Source: RGIG3102 sp964369975
GTDB lineage: Bacteria > Bacillota > Clostridia > Oscillospirales > Ruminococcaceae
Assembly (NCBI GenBank): GCA_964369975.1
Contig: CAYJFZ010000005.1
Coordinates: 47,588 to 111,587 of the forward strand
Direction: 5' to 3'
Length of the DNA stretch: 64,000 nucleotides
The notes under the pieces are model-generated. The model did no database searches. It worked only from the letters and a program-made list of their open reading frames with translations, and had not been told where the DNA came from. Position 1 is the stretch's first letter; every line of letters begins with the position of its first letter. Made by a program: the position numbers and the translations under genes. Shown one piece after another: positions 1-8,745 of this stretch.

Positions 1-1420
1 TCCTTGCTACTTCTTCTGCTAAGTCATTCATCTGCACTACTTCTTTTTTTGCTATATCGTATCTATCAGTAGGTATCACTACTTTACCATCATTTACTTT
101 TAAATCAAGTCTGTTTAAAATGTCAATAATTTCTTTATCTTGTAAATCAGTACCTAAGATTTTATTTATTTTATCACATTCTAAAGGAATAATTCTCGGG
201 CTTCTTTTGTCTTTATATACATCAATATACCCTTCAATTACATCGCCTGCATCTAACTCTTTTACTAAATGAAGCGCCATAGATAAAGCAGTTAATGCCT
301 TATCAGGGTTTAAGCCTTTTTCAAATTTGCCTGAGGCTTCTGTTCTTAAATTAATTGCTTTTGATGTTTTTCTAACATTTACGCCCTCAAAACAAGCTGC
401 TTCAAATACAACCATATTTGTATCATCATATACCCCTGAATACTCACCACCCATAACGCCAGCTATAGCGATAGGCTCTTTTTCATCAGCGATTACCATC
501 ATACTGCTATCTAATTTTCTGTTTTGGGAATCAAGTGTTACTATTGTTTCATTATCCTTTGCTTGTCTTATGTTAATTTTGCCACCATTTACATATTTAT
601 AGTCAAAGGCATGCATCGGTAGACCAAATAGTAGCATAACATAGTTTGTTATATCAACTATATTATTAATAGGGCGAACTGAGCAAACTCTTAGTCTTTC
701 TCTTAGCCATTGTGGGCTTTCTTTAACTCTTACATTTTTAATCATACCAGCTGTATATCTTTGGCAGTTTTCTGTTTTAATATCAACGGATAAGTATTTA
801 TTAATATCATCCTCACCTTTTGGATAGCTAACTTCAGGTGATTTATATTCTTTTTTATAAACAGCCGCTGCTTCTTTTGCAATAGCTGAAACGCTTAAAC
901 AGTCAGGGCGGTTTGGAGTTATTTCAAATTCTACCATATAGTCATCAAGACCTAAGGCAACAGTAGCATCCATTCCTATTTCGCAATCTTCATCTAAGAC
1001 TAAAATCCCATCTTTATCAGCTTTAGGAAAGTCGTTTTCAGTTAAGTTTAACTCCTCTAAAGAGCAAAGCATACCGTTACTTTCAACGCCTCTAAAGTCT
1101 GTTTTAGTTATTTGTTTTTTACAAGGAAGAATAGCACCATCTAAAGCAGCTGGTACTAAATCGCCTACTTTTAAGTTTGTTGCACCTGTTACTATTTGCA
1201 CTACTTCTTTTTTGATATCCACTTTGCAAACAACTAACTTATCCGCATTTGGATGTGAGTTAATTTCTAAGATTTTGCCTATAACTACATTTTTGCATTC
1301 ATCAGCTAAAGTTTCATACACTTCAACTTTTTGCCCTGCCATAGTCATATCCTTTGCAAAGGTATGTATATCTACATCAATATCACAATACTCTTTTATC
1401 CATTTATAAGATACTTTCAT
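1..1420 (-). CDS. pheT: Phenylalanine--tRNA ligase beta subunit, C-terminal part beyond the window
   Basis: This open frame runs from an ATG at 1418-1420 to the left edge without a stop, so only about the first 473 residues are seen. The product pairs with PheS in the alpha2-beta2 enzyme that charges tRNA-Phe in the cytoplasm. The N-terminus (MKVSYKWIKEYCDI) and the following SHPNADKL stretch are typical of the beta subunit's EMAP-like tRNA-binding domain. The last residues visible (NDLAEEVAR) match the conserved region before the catalytic-like module. The start follows the pheS stop by 14 nt and has an AAGGGGG ribosome site, so the two genes are co-transcribed behind the T-box at 2485-2762. 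No frameshift is visible. Confidence 0.97.
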   Translation of the reverse strand, partial: MKVSYKWIKEYCDIDVDIHTFAKDMTMAGQKVEVYETLADECKNVVIGKILEINSHPNADKLVVCKVDIKKEVVQIVTGATNLKVGDLVPAALDGAILPCKKQITKTDFRGVESNGMLCSLEELNLTENDFPKADKDGILVLDEDCEIGMDATVALGLDDYMVEFEITPNRPDCLSVSAIAKEAAAVYKKEYKSPEVSYPKGEDDINKYLSVDIKTENCQRYTAGMIKNVRVKESPQWLRERLRVCSVRPINNIVDITNYVMLLFGLPMHAFDYKYVNGGKINIRQAKDNETIVTLDSQNRKLDSSMMVIADEKEPIAIAGVMGGEYSGVYDDTNMVVFEAACFEGVNVRKTSKAINLRTEASGKFEKGLNPDKALTALSMALHLVKELDAGDVIEGYIDVYKDKRSPRIIPLECDKINKILGTDLQDKEIIDILNRLDLKVNDGKVVIPTDRYDIAKKEVVQMNDLAEEVAR

Positions 1421-1434
1421 AAATATTATCCCCC

Positions 1435-2454
1435 TTAAAACTGTGATAAAAAGCGCATATCATTTTCGTATAATAAACGCAAATCATCAATGTTGTATTT
1501 CATCATAGTTAATCTTTCAAGCCCCATACCGAAGGCAAAGCCTGAGTATTTACTACTATCTATTCCACAGCCTTCTAAAACAATAGGGCTAACAACGCCA
1601 GCGCCTAATATTTCAATCCAGCCCTCGCCTTTACACATCCTACAGCCTTTACCGCCACATTTAAAGCAAGTCATATCCATTTCAGCACTCGGCTCTGTAT
1701 AAGCAAAGTGGTGAGGGCGAAATCTTACTTTTGTCTCTTCGCCATATACTTTTTTAACAAAGGCTTCAAGCGTTCCTTTTAAGTCTGCCATTGTTATGTT
1801 TTCATCTACAACTAAGCCTTCGATTTGATGGAATACTGGTGAGTGAGTTGCATCTATTTCATCAGCTCTATATACCCTACCTGGAACGATAACTCTAATA
1901 GGTAATTCACTCTCAAGCATTGTCCTTACTTGCATAGGGCTTGTCTGTGTGCGAAGAAGGATGTTTTCAGTTATATAAAATGTATCTTGAGTATCTCTTG
2001 CAGGGTGACTTTTAGGCATATTAAGCATTTCAAAGTTATACTTATCATACTCTACTTCTGGCCCTGATACTACATCAAAGCCCATACCTAAAAACACTTC
2101 TTTAAATTCATCTAAAGCAAGTTTTAAAGGATGTCTTTTACCTAAAGATACTTCTTTTGAAGGAAGTGTTACATCAATAGTTTCTTCTAAAAGAGCCTTT
2201 TTTAAGTTTTCTTGTTTAATTTCTTTTAATTTTTCTTGTATTGCGTTTTCTAAAAATTCTCTTACCTCATTAGCCAAAGCACCCATTACAGGTCTTTCTT
2301 CATTAGACAGTGAGCCCATTTGTTTTAAAATATTTGTCACTTCGCCTTTTTTACCAAGCACTTTTACTCTTATTTCATCTAATGCTTGTAAACTATCAGC
2401 TTTTTTAATTTCATCGTTTGCTGATAATTTAATGTTTTCTAATTGTTGTTTCAT
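1435..2454 (-). CDS. pheS: Phenylalanine--tRNA ligase alpha subunit
   Basis: At 339 aa this is the usual length for the catalytic subunit of PheRS, a class II synthetase. An N-terminal coiled coil for tRNA binding is followed by the motif 2 region (MLNMPKSHPARDTQDTFY), a cysteine cluster (CFKCGGKGCRMCKGEGW) common in Firmicute PheS, and motif 3 (GFAFGMGLERLTMMKY) near the C-terminus. The ATG at 2454 has an AAGGAG site in front. It is the first gene of pheST and is controlled by the upstream T-box leader. Confidence 0.98.
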   Translation of the reverse strand: MKQQLENIKLSANDEIKKADSLQALDEIRVKVLGKKGEVTNILKQMGSLSNEERPVMGALANEVREFLENAIQEKLKEIKQENLKKALLEETIDVTLPSKEVSLGKRHPLKLALDEFKEVFLGMGFDVVSGPEVEYDKYNFEMLNMPKSHPARDTQDTFYITENILLRTQTSPMQVRTMLESELPIRVIVPGRVYRADEIDATHSPVFHQIEGLVVDENITMADLKGTLEAFVKKVYGEETKVRFRPHHFAYTEPSAEMDMTCFKCGGKGCRMCKGEGWIEILGAGVVSPIVLEGCGIDSSKYSGFAFGMGLERLTMMKYNIDDLRLLYENDMRFLSQF

Positions 2455-2484
2455 TTCTTTTCTCCTTATATATTTAATCGGGAC

Positions 2485-2762
2485 AAATAAAAAACTTCGC
2501 CCCTATGAAAGGGACGAAGATTGTCTCCGTGGTACCACCCAAATTTTTGCTTTAGCAAAGTCCTGTTATCCAAACTCGTTTTATAAGGCTTTGTTTTACA
2601 AACACTCTTTGTGCATATAACGGTGCAAACCGGCAAAGCCTACTTAATTTCAACTCGCTTCTCCTAAGGGAACTTCAATTTTCTTTTTTTATGCTTTTTC
2701 AGCTACCAAGCACTCTCTACAAAAAAAAGATAAACCTACTTTTCTTATTCACAGAATTTATC
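2485..2762 (-). ncRNA. T-box leader of pheST (tRNA-Phe sensing)
   Basis: On the minus strand the leader carries the T-box core GGGTGGTACCACGG (2540 down to 2527). It is followed by a terminator hairpin (2495-2519) with a U-run at 2486-2494. Upstream is an AGAGA-containing stem I, and a TTC triplet in the context GAAGTTCCCTTAGG (complement of 2670-2672) is the probable Phe specifier codon. Uncharged tRNA-Phe would stabilise the antiterminator formed by the T-box core and allow pheST transcription. The exact 5' end is inferred from the promoter. Confidence 0.93.
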
Positions 2763-2768
2763 TTTTCT

Positions 2769-2797
2769 ATTATACTATTAAAATATAATGATTGCAA
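2769..2797 (-). promoter_or_regulatory. Promoter of the pheST T-box transcript
   Basis: On the minus strand a -35 box TTGCAA (2792-2797) is separated by 17 nt from a perfect -10 box TATAAT (2769-2774). This puts the start of transcription at about 2762, just before the T-box stem I. Confidence 0.8.
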
Positions 2798-2851
2798 TAC
2801 CTTTTTAAAATTTGCTATAATAATAAAAACGATATTAACAAGGCGGTAAAA

Positions 2852-3217
2852 ATGTACGGTATAGGAATAGATATTACAACAGTTTCACGAATAGAAAAAA
2901 GCTGTAAAAACGAAAGCTTTATAAAAAAGGTATATGGAGAAGATGAAGTAGCTTTATTTTGTAAAGAAAAAATCAAATATTCTTCTTTAGCTGCAAACTT
3001 TGCTGCAAAAGAAGCTTTTTCAAAAGCCTTAGGCACTGGCGTTATTGGCTTTAACTTAAAAGATGTTCAAATTTTAAGAGATAGTAAAAAAGCACCTTAC
3101 TTTAAGTTTAGTAACGAGGCTTTAAAAATCGTAGATGATTTAAATGTTAAAGCCTTTGTATCTCTAACTCACGAAAAGGATACAGCAGCAGCCTTCGTTG
3201 TTTTAATTAAAAAATAA
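2852..3217 (+). CDS. acpS: Holo-[acyl-carrier-protein] synthase
   Basis: This 121-residue protein moves 4'-phosphopantetheine from CoA to the acyl carrier protein. The start is placed at the ATG at 2852, because an AGGCGG site lies 6 nt before it and the protein then opens with the family signature MYGIGIDITTVSRIE, which holds the metal-binding Asp. An upstream in-frame ATG at 2792 would add 20 residues with no similarity to the family and would overlap the divergent pheS promoter. The second signature, FAAKEAFSKALGTG, is present with the catalytic KE pair. Confidence 0.95.
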   Translation: MYGIGIDITTVSRIEKSCKNESFIKKVYGEDEVALFCKEKIKYSSLAANFAAKEAFSKALGTGVIGFNLKDVQILRDSKKAPYFKFSNEALKIVDDLNVKAFVSLTHEKDTAAAFVVLIKK

Positions 3218-3230
3218 AATATAAACAATA

Positions 3231-3259
3231 AAAAAGGTATCTTAATGATACCTTTTTTA
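3231..3259. terminator. Bidirectional terminator between acpS and the ArsR gene
   Basis: The hairpin AAGGTATC/GATACCTT (3234-3254) has A and T runs on both sides, so it can serve both converging genes. Confidence 0.85.
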
Positions 3260-3282
3260 TTTTAAAAATTTATTAAAAGCTT

Positions 3283-3549
3283 TTAGTTAGGTTTGTAAGA
3301 AACAAGGTCTTGAGTCAAGCTGTCTAATACTTCCCCGTTTATTGTGTAGAAAACCCATCTACTTTCTTTTCTGCTTGAAATCACTTCGCTATCACAAAGT
3401 ATTTTCATGTGATGAGATAGTGTGGATTGGCCGATATTTAAGTTTTCTAAAATATCTCCTGCACACAACTCGCCTTCTTTTAGAAGATCCATAATTTTTA
3501 ATCTGTTTTCATCTCCTAATGCTTTTAAAACTCTTTCACGCTTTGTCAT
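3283..3549 (-). CDS. ArsR-family winged-helix repressor
   Basis: This is a small DNA-binding repressor of the ArsR/SmtB family (88 aa). The helix-turn-helix region includes IGQSTLSHHMKIL, followed by a beta-wing (SSRKESRWVFYTI). An AAGGAGG site directly before the ATG at 3549 decides the start; the longer frame starting at 3573 would contain that site inside the gene. The usual ELCVC metal-binding motif is reduced to a single cysteine (GELCAGD), so metal sensing through that site is doubtful. No transporter lies next to it, so the ligand and target are unknown. It may simply repress itself. Confidence 0.88.
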   Translation of the reverse strand: MTKRERVLKALGDENRLKIMDLLKEGELCAGDILENLNIGQSTLSHHMKILCDSEVISSRKESRWVFYTINGEVLDSLTQDLVSYKPN

Positions 3550-3717
3550 TCTTATAACCTCCTTTGCTATCATACCTCTATTTTTTTGTCAATTATATAT
3601 GAAATGATATAACTGTTTACATATTCATTGTACTATATATATATTTCTAAACTATGTATTTAACATTAATTTTCATCGCTTTTTCTATATATAAATATGC
3701 AGTTTCATTCATATTCT

Positions 3718-4398
3718 TTATTTTCTTAAGCCAGAATTTTTTCTTATAGGCGTGCTTTTCGCAGTGAACGAGCCAAAAAAATCTTCATAATTAATGACAG
3801 GAGCTACTGGTGTAGGGGTGTAAGTTTTAGTGCTTCTTGTAGTGGCAGCAGGTGTAGCATAAGCGCTATTAATGCTTGCGAGCTGACTTTGATAGCTTGC
3901 GTTTTGTTTTGCTATTTCTTCATTTCTTTTTGCAATTAATTCATTTAATTTACTTGTAAAATAATCAATTATTTCATTTCTTGCAGATTGATACTTTGAA
4001 TCAATACTCATTTGCATACTCTCTTGCGCTCCACCGCTTAAGCCTTGCATAGCAAGATTTGAGTCGATGTTGACTTTTTGCTTTTGGTTGTCTATATATT
4101 CATCTTTTAATAATTTTTCTTTTTGGGTTTGTATGTCTGCTTCTGAAGTATAATACTCATTATTTATAGCTGCTAATTTTGAATCATTTTCACTTTTTGC
4201 AGCGTTTTGTTTATCTATTAAAGCTTGATTTACAATACCACTAACATCGTAAGATGTTTTATTTTGTGTGTAAGTGTATGGAGTAACTTTTACTATTTTA
4301 CTTGAAGTATTTTCTTGTTGTTGATCTTTAACTATCTTATCAAACTCTTCTTCTGTAATTTCCACATACTCCCCATTTTTATAAGTATAACTTGGCAT
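3718..4398 (-). CDS. Coiled-coil protein at the end of the phage cassette, function unknown
   Basis: I do not recognise this 226-residue protein. It is rich in Gln, Asn, Lys and Ser and has a long charged helical centre, followed by a Thr/Pro linker (TRSTKTYTPTPVAP) and a short basic tail. A glycine-rich break (MQGLSGGAQESM) interrupts the helix. The ATG at 4398 has an AAAGGAG site that overlaps the stop of the holin-like gene, so it is part of the same transcript. In podovirus-like phages small helical proteins of this kind can be internal or ejection proteins, but here that is only an inference from position and composition. Confidence 0.7.
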   Translation of the reverse strand: MPSYTYKNGEYVEITEEEFDKIVKDQQQENTSSKIVKVTPYTYTQNKTSYDVSGIVNQALIDKQNAAKSENDSKLAAINNEYYTSEADIQTQKEKLLKDEYIDNQKQKVNIDSNLAMQGLSGGAQESMQMSIDSKYQSARNEIIDYFTSKLNELIAKRNEEIAKQNASYQSQLASINSAYATPAATTRSTKTYTPTPVAPVINYEDFFGSFTAKSTPIRKNSGLRK

Positions 4399-4401
4399 TT
4401 T

Positions 4402-4716
4402 TTACTCCTTTACTTTTTCAAATTCATCTTTTACTATATCAAAAATACTATTTATGAATTCTTTTAATATCTCATCTGTAATTACCATTTGCAAGTATTT
4501 TGGCAGTATGCTATTTAATTTGCCGGCAACATAGCTTAGCTTTTCTTGTCCTACTTTTGTGCCGATGATGTTTTCTTCTGCCCATATAATGCTTTTGTAA
4601 ACAAACTCTATTACATCTTCTTTTGCAAGTGTTTTATTTAATAATGCTTTTAAGATAATAAAAACACTTATTAAAATAATTATAAATGCTATTACAACTA
4701 TTGCTTCATTACTCAT
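4402..4716 (-). CDS. LLH-type phage holin
   Basis: This 104-residue protein has one N-terminal membrane segment (about residues 5-27) and a helical tail that resembles phage holins of the LLH family. A holin makes the membrane lesion that releases the lysin at the end of the lytic cycle. Its ATG overlaps the stop of the upstream 85-residue gene (ATGA), and the lysin gene lies just beyond it, which supports a lysis role. The closest family assignment is from memory of the sequence pattern, not from a search. Confidence 0.75.
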   Translation of the reverse strand: MSNEAIVVIAFIIILISVFIILKALLNKTLAKEDVIEFVYKSIIWAEENIIGTKVGQEKLSYVAGKLNSILPKYLQMVITDEILKEFINSIFDIVKDEFEKVKE

Positions 4717-4970
4717 TTATATTGTTTCCTTTCTACATTTTTTATTCTACCATCGTAAATGGTTAATTTTTTTTCATGCTCATCTAATTTTGCATAAATT
4801 TTATTGTGGTTGTCGCTATTTTTTGCCTCTAATTTGCTTATTGTTTTCGCCATGTTATCAACACTTATCGTCAAATTTATTATTGTTGTGTTTAATTTGA
4901 TAATAGGTGTCACTACTGTTTTAACAAAGGTAATTAAAGCTAAAACTGTAGTAAATACCACCCATTCCAT
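4713..4970 (-). CDS. Small membrane protein with coiled coil, possible second holin or lysis accessory
   Basis: The 85-residue product begins with a hydrophobic segment (about residues 3-24), followed by a heptad-like helix (VDNMAKTISKLEAKNS) and a charged tail. This layout is seen in XhlA-like lysis accessory proteins. It lies between the M23 lysin and the LLH holin and overlaps the latter by 4 nt, which suggests coupled translation. Confidence 0.7.
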   Translation of the reverse strand: MEWVVFTTVLALITFVKTVVTPIIKLNTTIINLTISVDNMAKTISKLEAKNSDNHNKIYAKLDEHEKKLTIYDGRIKNVERKQYK

Positions 4971-4988
4971 AAATTCATCCCTCTCTTT

Positions 4989-5798
4989 TTAATTTTTAAA
5001 AATCGCTTTAAAGAAATTGAAAATACTACTAAACATTGCCTTAAATAATCCAAATATACTACTTAATATTGCTTTAAACAATTCGAATATACTTCTTACA
5101 ATTACTAAAAGCAATTTAATTATAACTTCTAATAAAGGAAGATTGTCTTCATCTTGTGAATCTTCATCTTGTGAGTCTTCATCTTGTGAATCTTCATCTT
5201 GTGAGTCTTCATCTTGCTCTTCTTCAGGCTCTGGTGTTTGTGGCTCATCATCTTCTTCAAAGTCGAGTATCACTTCGCTTTCCCTTATCCAGTCATAACC
5301 ACCGCTGTTTAAAATAATTACATCGTCGCCTAAAATAAACAATTTCTCTAAAGGATACTGATTTTCTATAACATAGGTTTGGTATTCGTTTTTAAACTGG
5401 AGTATCTGCTCCCATTTCCCCTTGCCCGCTTCTATGTGCACATGTGAATTAAATGCGCTTGGGTTCCCACTTCCCATACCGCCTTCTGTATAAAAAAGCT
5501 GTCCTTGGCTTAGTATCTGCCCCTCATTTACTAAAAATTCGCTTGAATGAACACAAAGCAATCTTAAATAATCGCTCGTACCATCTGCAAATAACACAGG
5601 GGCTATACTTTCAAAATACGCCTCACCATTAGCGTTATATCTAAGCCTTTTTACTATCATATCGCAAGGGGCATATAAATTATCTTCCCCTGTGTCTTTG
5701 CCTCCAAAATCCATCGCCAAACTTCCTTTGTGAGAGTAAGAAGATCCCGCATTTTGCGTAACTCTTAAATACTCCATAAAAAATTTACATAGTTGCAT
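4989..5798 (-). CDS. Phage M23-type peptidoglycan hydrolase with repetitive linker and hydrophobic tail
   Basis: The first 140 residues resemble LytM/M23 zinc endopeptidases: SHKGSLAMDFGG supplies His23 and Asp30, VHSSEF His84, and SHVHIEAG the HxH pair at 119 and 121. A short linker region follows, then an acidic linker of about five DEDSQ repeats encoded by 15-bp tandem repeats (5146-5216). The C-terminus holds a hydrophobic stretch and three 11-residue repeats of the form SIFxLFKAxxS, encoded by 33-bp repeats (5002-5100). An AAAGGAG site sits before the ATG. No signal peptide is present, in keeping with release by the holin genes next door. The tail looks membrane-active, which is unusual for a lysin. 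Confidence 0.82.
   Translation of the reverse strand: MQLCKFFMEYLRVTQNAGSSYSHKGSLAMDFGGKDTGEDNLYAPCDMIVKRLRYNANGEAYFESIAPVLFADGTSDYLRLLCVHSSEFLVNEGQILSQGQLFYTEGGMGSGNPSAFNSHVHIEAGKGKWEQILQFKNEYQTYVIENQYPLEKLFILGDDVIILNSGGYDWIRESEVILDFEEDDEPQTPEPEEEQDEDSQDEDSQDEDSQDEDSQDEDNLPLLEVIIKLLLVIVRSIFELFKAILSSIFGLFKAMFSSIFNFFKAIFKN
5002..5100. repeat. 33-bp tandem repeat inside the lysin gene
   Basis: Three diverged 33-bp units (5002-5034, 5035-5067, 5068-5100) encode the SIFxLFKAxxS repeats at the end of the M23 lysin. Confidence 0.85.
5146..5216. repeat. 15-bp tandem repeat inside the lysin gene
   Basis: Four full units and one partial unit of TCTTCATCTTGTGA(A/G) encode the DEDSQ linker. The units are nearly identical, so copy number probably varies by slippage. 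Confidence 0.9.
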
Positions 5799-5859
5799 TA
5801 TCTCATTCTCCTTTATATAAAAATGGCATTTTATACCTATTTTATATTATGCAAAAAGC

Positions 5860-6861
5860 TTATTTTTGGTTTTCTTTTAGCATATTTTCTAATTCTAAAA
5901 CTCTTTCATTTAGCTGTTTTATAGCCCCTACCATTGGCGATATTAATTCTTGATAATCCATTGAATAATTCATTTCACCTTCTTTAGTAATGTTTTCAAA
6001 TTCTGTCACAATACCGTTATTGGTTTTTAGCTGTGTTTGTTGTATGGCTTGTAATACATCTTGGGCGATAAAGCCATATCGAGTAGTATTTTCTTCATCA
6101 TCAATCATTACAAAAGATTTTGGTTTTAGTGCATAAATAAATTCTGCTGCCTTTTCTTGAGGTAAGCTTTCAATGTCTTTTTTTAATCTCATATCTGACT
6201 GAATTTCAAATTTTGAAGCTCTTACTCTTAAATACCCTGATGTATTATTATTTACAAAACTTGAGCCATAGGTGCTTTTAATATACATCTCACCAAATGT
6301 TTCTATACATTGTGGAGAGCTTACAACAACACTTGGGGCTTTTAATCCTTTATCAAATCCAAAAAATGGAGACCCGTTGTATGCACTTGCATACATATTA
6401 TAGTTTTCTATCTCTTGTGTTTCTTCATCTATTTTAGAAATTACTATTTTTTCACCCGCTTGTAAGGCCTCTCCTTCGTTTAAAATGTGCATTATACCCA
6501 CTTGTCCATCAAACAAGCCTAAATTTTGAATAGCTTGGGCATTTGTTGCTTCGTCTGCTATTTGTGCACTATCAACTTTTCCATCGCCATCTGTGTCATA
6601 GACTGCCTTCATCATGCTATCTTGCGTTGCAGTATCAATTTTTTCATCTATAACAATATCTGCTTGACTTTTTGTATACACTGTTTCTTTTTCTACTTCT
6701 AAAGTGTCGCATAAATCATTATGCTTATCCGCAACAAAACTTGTAAGCCTATCAAATACCAATTTGTTTTCTCTTGCATCACCTTCTAAGACATCGGGTG
6801 CATTTACAACACCTAAGGTATCTTTATCATTTTGAGTTATTTTCAAGTTGTTAAAACTCAT
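5860..6861 (-). CDS. Phage tail fibre or spike with S74 intramolecular chaperone
   Basis: The C-terminal 110 residues form a peptidase S74 (endosialidase-type chaperone) domain: SDMRLKKDI opens it with the conserved Ser-Asp self-cleavage site, and YGFIAQDVLQAI and a terminal coiled coil (KQLNERVLELENML) follow. Such domains trimerise a beta-helical fibre and then cut themselves off. The N-terminal part holds a helical stretch (TYTKSQADIVIDEKI region) that would attach to the particle. The gene follows the beta-rich tail protein with a 1-nt junction and has an AAAGGAG site. It is the likely receptor-binding protein. Confidence 0.85.
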   Translation of the reverse strand: MSFNNLKITQNDKDTLGVVNAPDVLEGDARENKLVFDRLTSFVADKHNDLCDTLEVEKETVYTKSQADIVIDEKIDTATQDSMMKAVYDTDGDGKVDSAQIADEATNAQAIQNLGLFDGQVGIMHILNEGEALQAGEKIVISKIDEETQEIENYNMYASAYNGSPFFGFDKGLKAPSVVVSSPQCIETFGEMYIKSTYGSSFVNNNTSGYLRVRASKFEIQSDMRLKKDIESLPQEKAAEFIYALKPKSFVMIDDEENTTRYGFIAQDVLQAIQQTQLKTNNGIVTEFENITKEGEMNYSMDYQELISPMVGAIKQLNERVLELENMLKENQK

Positions 6862-8745
6862 TTAGTTATCTCCTTTCACATAATTTGTCGGTGTAAAGCA
6901 TTTAATTAAGCTAAATACACCAAAGCCCTCGTTCTTTTCTTTATTTGAGAATATAAATTGTACAGCTGTATAATTTTTAATTTTATGCTTTATTACGATA
7001 GTTCTTGCATTGTCGTCTGCTTCAAAAGTATATCTATTAAAATTTACATCTGAAAGATTTAAGATATCACAGGTATGTTTTAAAATTTCTACACCTTTTA
7101 CATTATCTAAGGTTTTAGCGCTGATAGTTACAGAAGAGCGGGTAACGGGCTTTAAAGTTAAAACGCAGCCTTTTTTACTCAAGGTTTTACTCATTAGCCC
7201 TAAGGCATCGTCATCCATTTTAGTCGACCATACAGCATTAATCGCCTTATCATCATCTGAAAATCTTTCCATTGTAAATATGTCACTTTTGAATACGCAA
7301 ATATTCCCATCATTATCTCCAAAGTATAATAAATCGTTCCAACTCATAAAGCAATTTGCATTTATCCCTTGCCAAAAATATGCTTCATACACAAAGTTGT
7401 CGTGCTTTGCTATATTACTTTTTTGCCTTGAGTCTAATAAGTAAACATTAGAGTTTACACTAATTAGATAATAGCCTTGCCAAGTAAAGGCGACAGCATT
7501 TTCTATACCATCTTCATATATCAACTTATTATCTATAAAGTAAGAACGGTTTTGCACTGTTCTTTCGGCTGTTATGGCATTACTCGTTATTGCATAAACC
7601 CCTGTGTTTGATAAAAATAATGGCTCATCTACGAGCTGTGCAAAGCTATAAGGTGAAATAGCGCCTATGCCTGTAATACAGCCTTGTAGAGTAAATTTTA
7701 ATTTTTCATCACTGTCAAAATAAGGACTTCTTAAAAAAATAGTTGTATCCTGACTGTTATCCTCTTTTACTACTATTAAATGTGAGCCAATTTTGCCATA
7801 GCCCATAATCTTTGTATTGCTACTTCCTACTATACTAAAATTTGTATCTCCAAAATAAGTAGGATCATTTGTATGGCAAAACCAGTCATAAGAAGGATAA
7901 TTTTCATTACCTGTCACAAACACCCTTGTATCAGAACCCATACCAAAGAATGTATGCTTATTGCAATTTTTTATTTTACTTAAGGATTCATTATCAGTTT
8001 TTGCGTAAGTGATGAAGATATTATCCTCACCTATAATGCTACTTTTAGCTGGAGCTATGGTAAATGTAATCTTACCTAAAGCTCTATCAACTGTAAAGTT
8101 TGTCCCTTCTTTTAGAGTAGTCGTACTGCTTTCTGATATTTTTTGCTGAATTACAACTTCAGTTTCATCTAAATCTTTTGAAAAAACATAGTAAATCTTT
8201 TTAGTGCCATCAGCTGCAAATTTTTCCGTTCTTTTAGGTTGCAATAAATTTATAGCTTCTAAGGCTGTGCCACCACCATCAGGCGTTTTTGCAATGAGTG
8301 TAGTTGGAATATAAGCTACTTCGCTTACATCTTTTACACTGCTACCGTCGTATACTAAATATTCTCTTCCTGTTAATATAAAGGCCTTTGTTTTATCTTC
8401 GTGAAAAGTAAAGAAGATGCTCGACTTTGCTCTGTTTAAGCCTTGATGAATTAAGACAGGTTCTTGTGAGTCAAAGCGATATAGCTTATCTCCGCAATGC
8501 GCTAAAAATGTTTTTTCACCTTCTATTTCGCCATTAGCAATGCAGTAAACAGTCTCACCTAAAGAAAACAAGGTTTTATATCCCATTCTTTTTTCTGGCA
8601 TACCTGATTTATCTGAAATCATATTAACAGCATCAGGTGAGCGCTTTTCATCTACAAGCATTGCATCTTGACTAAAATCAACTCCTAAAAATTTATTATA
8701 AACTTGAGTCCTTAAAGATTTTTTTGCACTTACTTTAATAGGCAT
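6862..8745 (-). CDS. Large beta-rich phage tail or neck protein
   Basis: This 627-residue protein begins with a pattern (FLGVDFSQDAMLVDEKRSPDAVNM) common to the large beta-propeller-like tail or neck proteins that follow the head connector in podovirus-type clusters. The rest is rich in beta-strand sequence with repeated YxxDxxxS-like blocks. No enzymatic motif is visible. Its ATG overlaps the stop of the upstream connector gene (TAATG). By position it would be the nozzle or tubular B-like component; this assignment is inferred. Confidence 0.72.
   Translation of the reverse strand: MPIKVSAKKSLRTQVYNKFLGVDFSQDAMLVDEKRSPDAVNMISDKSGMPEKRMGYKTLFSLGETVYCIANGEIEGEKTFLAHCGDKLYRFDSQEPVLIHQGLNRAKSSIFFTFHEDKTKAFILTGREYLVYDGSSVKDVSEVAYIPTTLIAKTPDGGGTALEAINLLQPKRTEKFAADGTKKIYYVFSKDLDETEVVIQQKISESSTTTLKEGTNFTVDRALGKITFTIAPAKSSIIGEDNIFITYAKTDNESLSKIKNCNKHTFFGMGSDTRVFVTGNENYPSYDWFCHTNDPTYFGDTNFSIVGSSNTKIMGYGKIGSHLIVVKEDNSQDTTIFLRSPYFDSDEKLKFTLQGCITGIGAISPYSFAQLVDEPLFLSNTGVYAITSNAITAERTVQNRSYFIDNKLIYEDGIENAVAFTWQGYYLISVNSNVYLLDSRQKSNIAKHDNFVYEAYFWQGINANCFMSWNDLLYFGDNDGNICVFKSDIFTMERFSDDDKAINAVWSTKMDDDALGLMSKTLSKKGCVLTLKPVTRSSVTISAKTLDNVKGVEILKHTCDILNLSDVNFNRYTFEADDNARTIVIKHKIKNYTAVQFIFSNKEKNEGFGVFSLIKCFTPTNYVKGDN

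Noticed and set aside
2432..2620. 62-residue plus-strand frame over the T-box
   Set aside because: It lies antisense to the T-box leader and pheS start, with no ribosome site.
3550..3717. Left att copy of the tRNA-Lys 3' end
   Set aside because: I compared this stretch with the last 25 bases of tRNA-Lys and found no matching copy.
5146..5216. CRISPR-like short repeats
   Set aside because: The 15-bp units are in frame inside the lysin gene and encode DEDSQ; there are no unique spacers.
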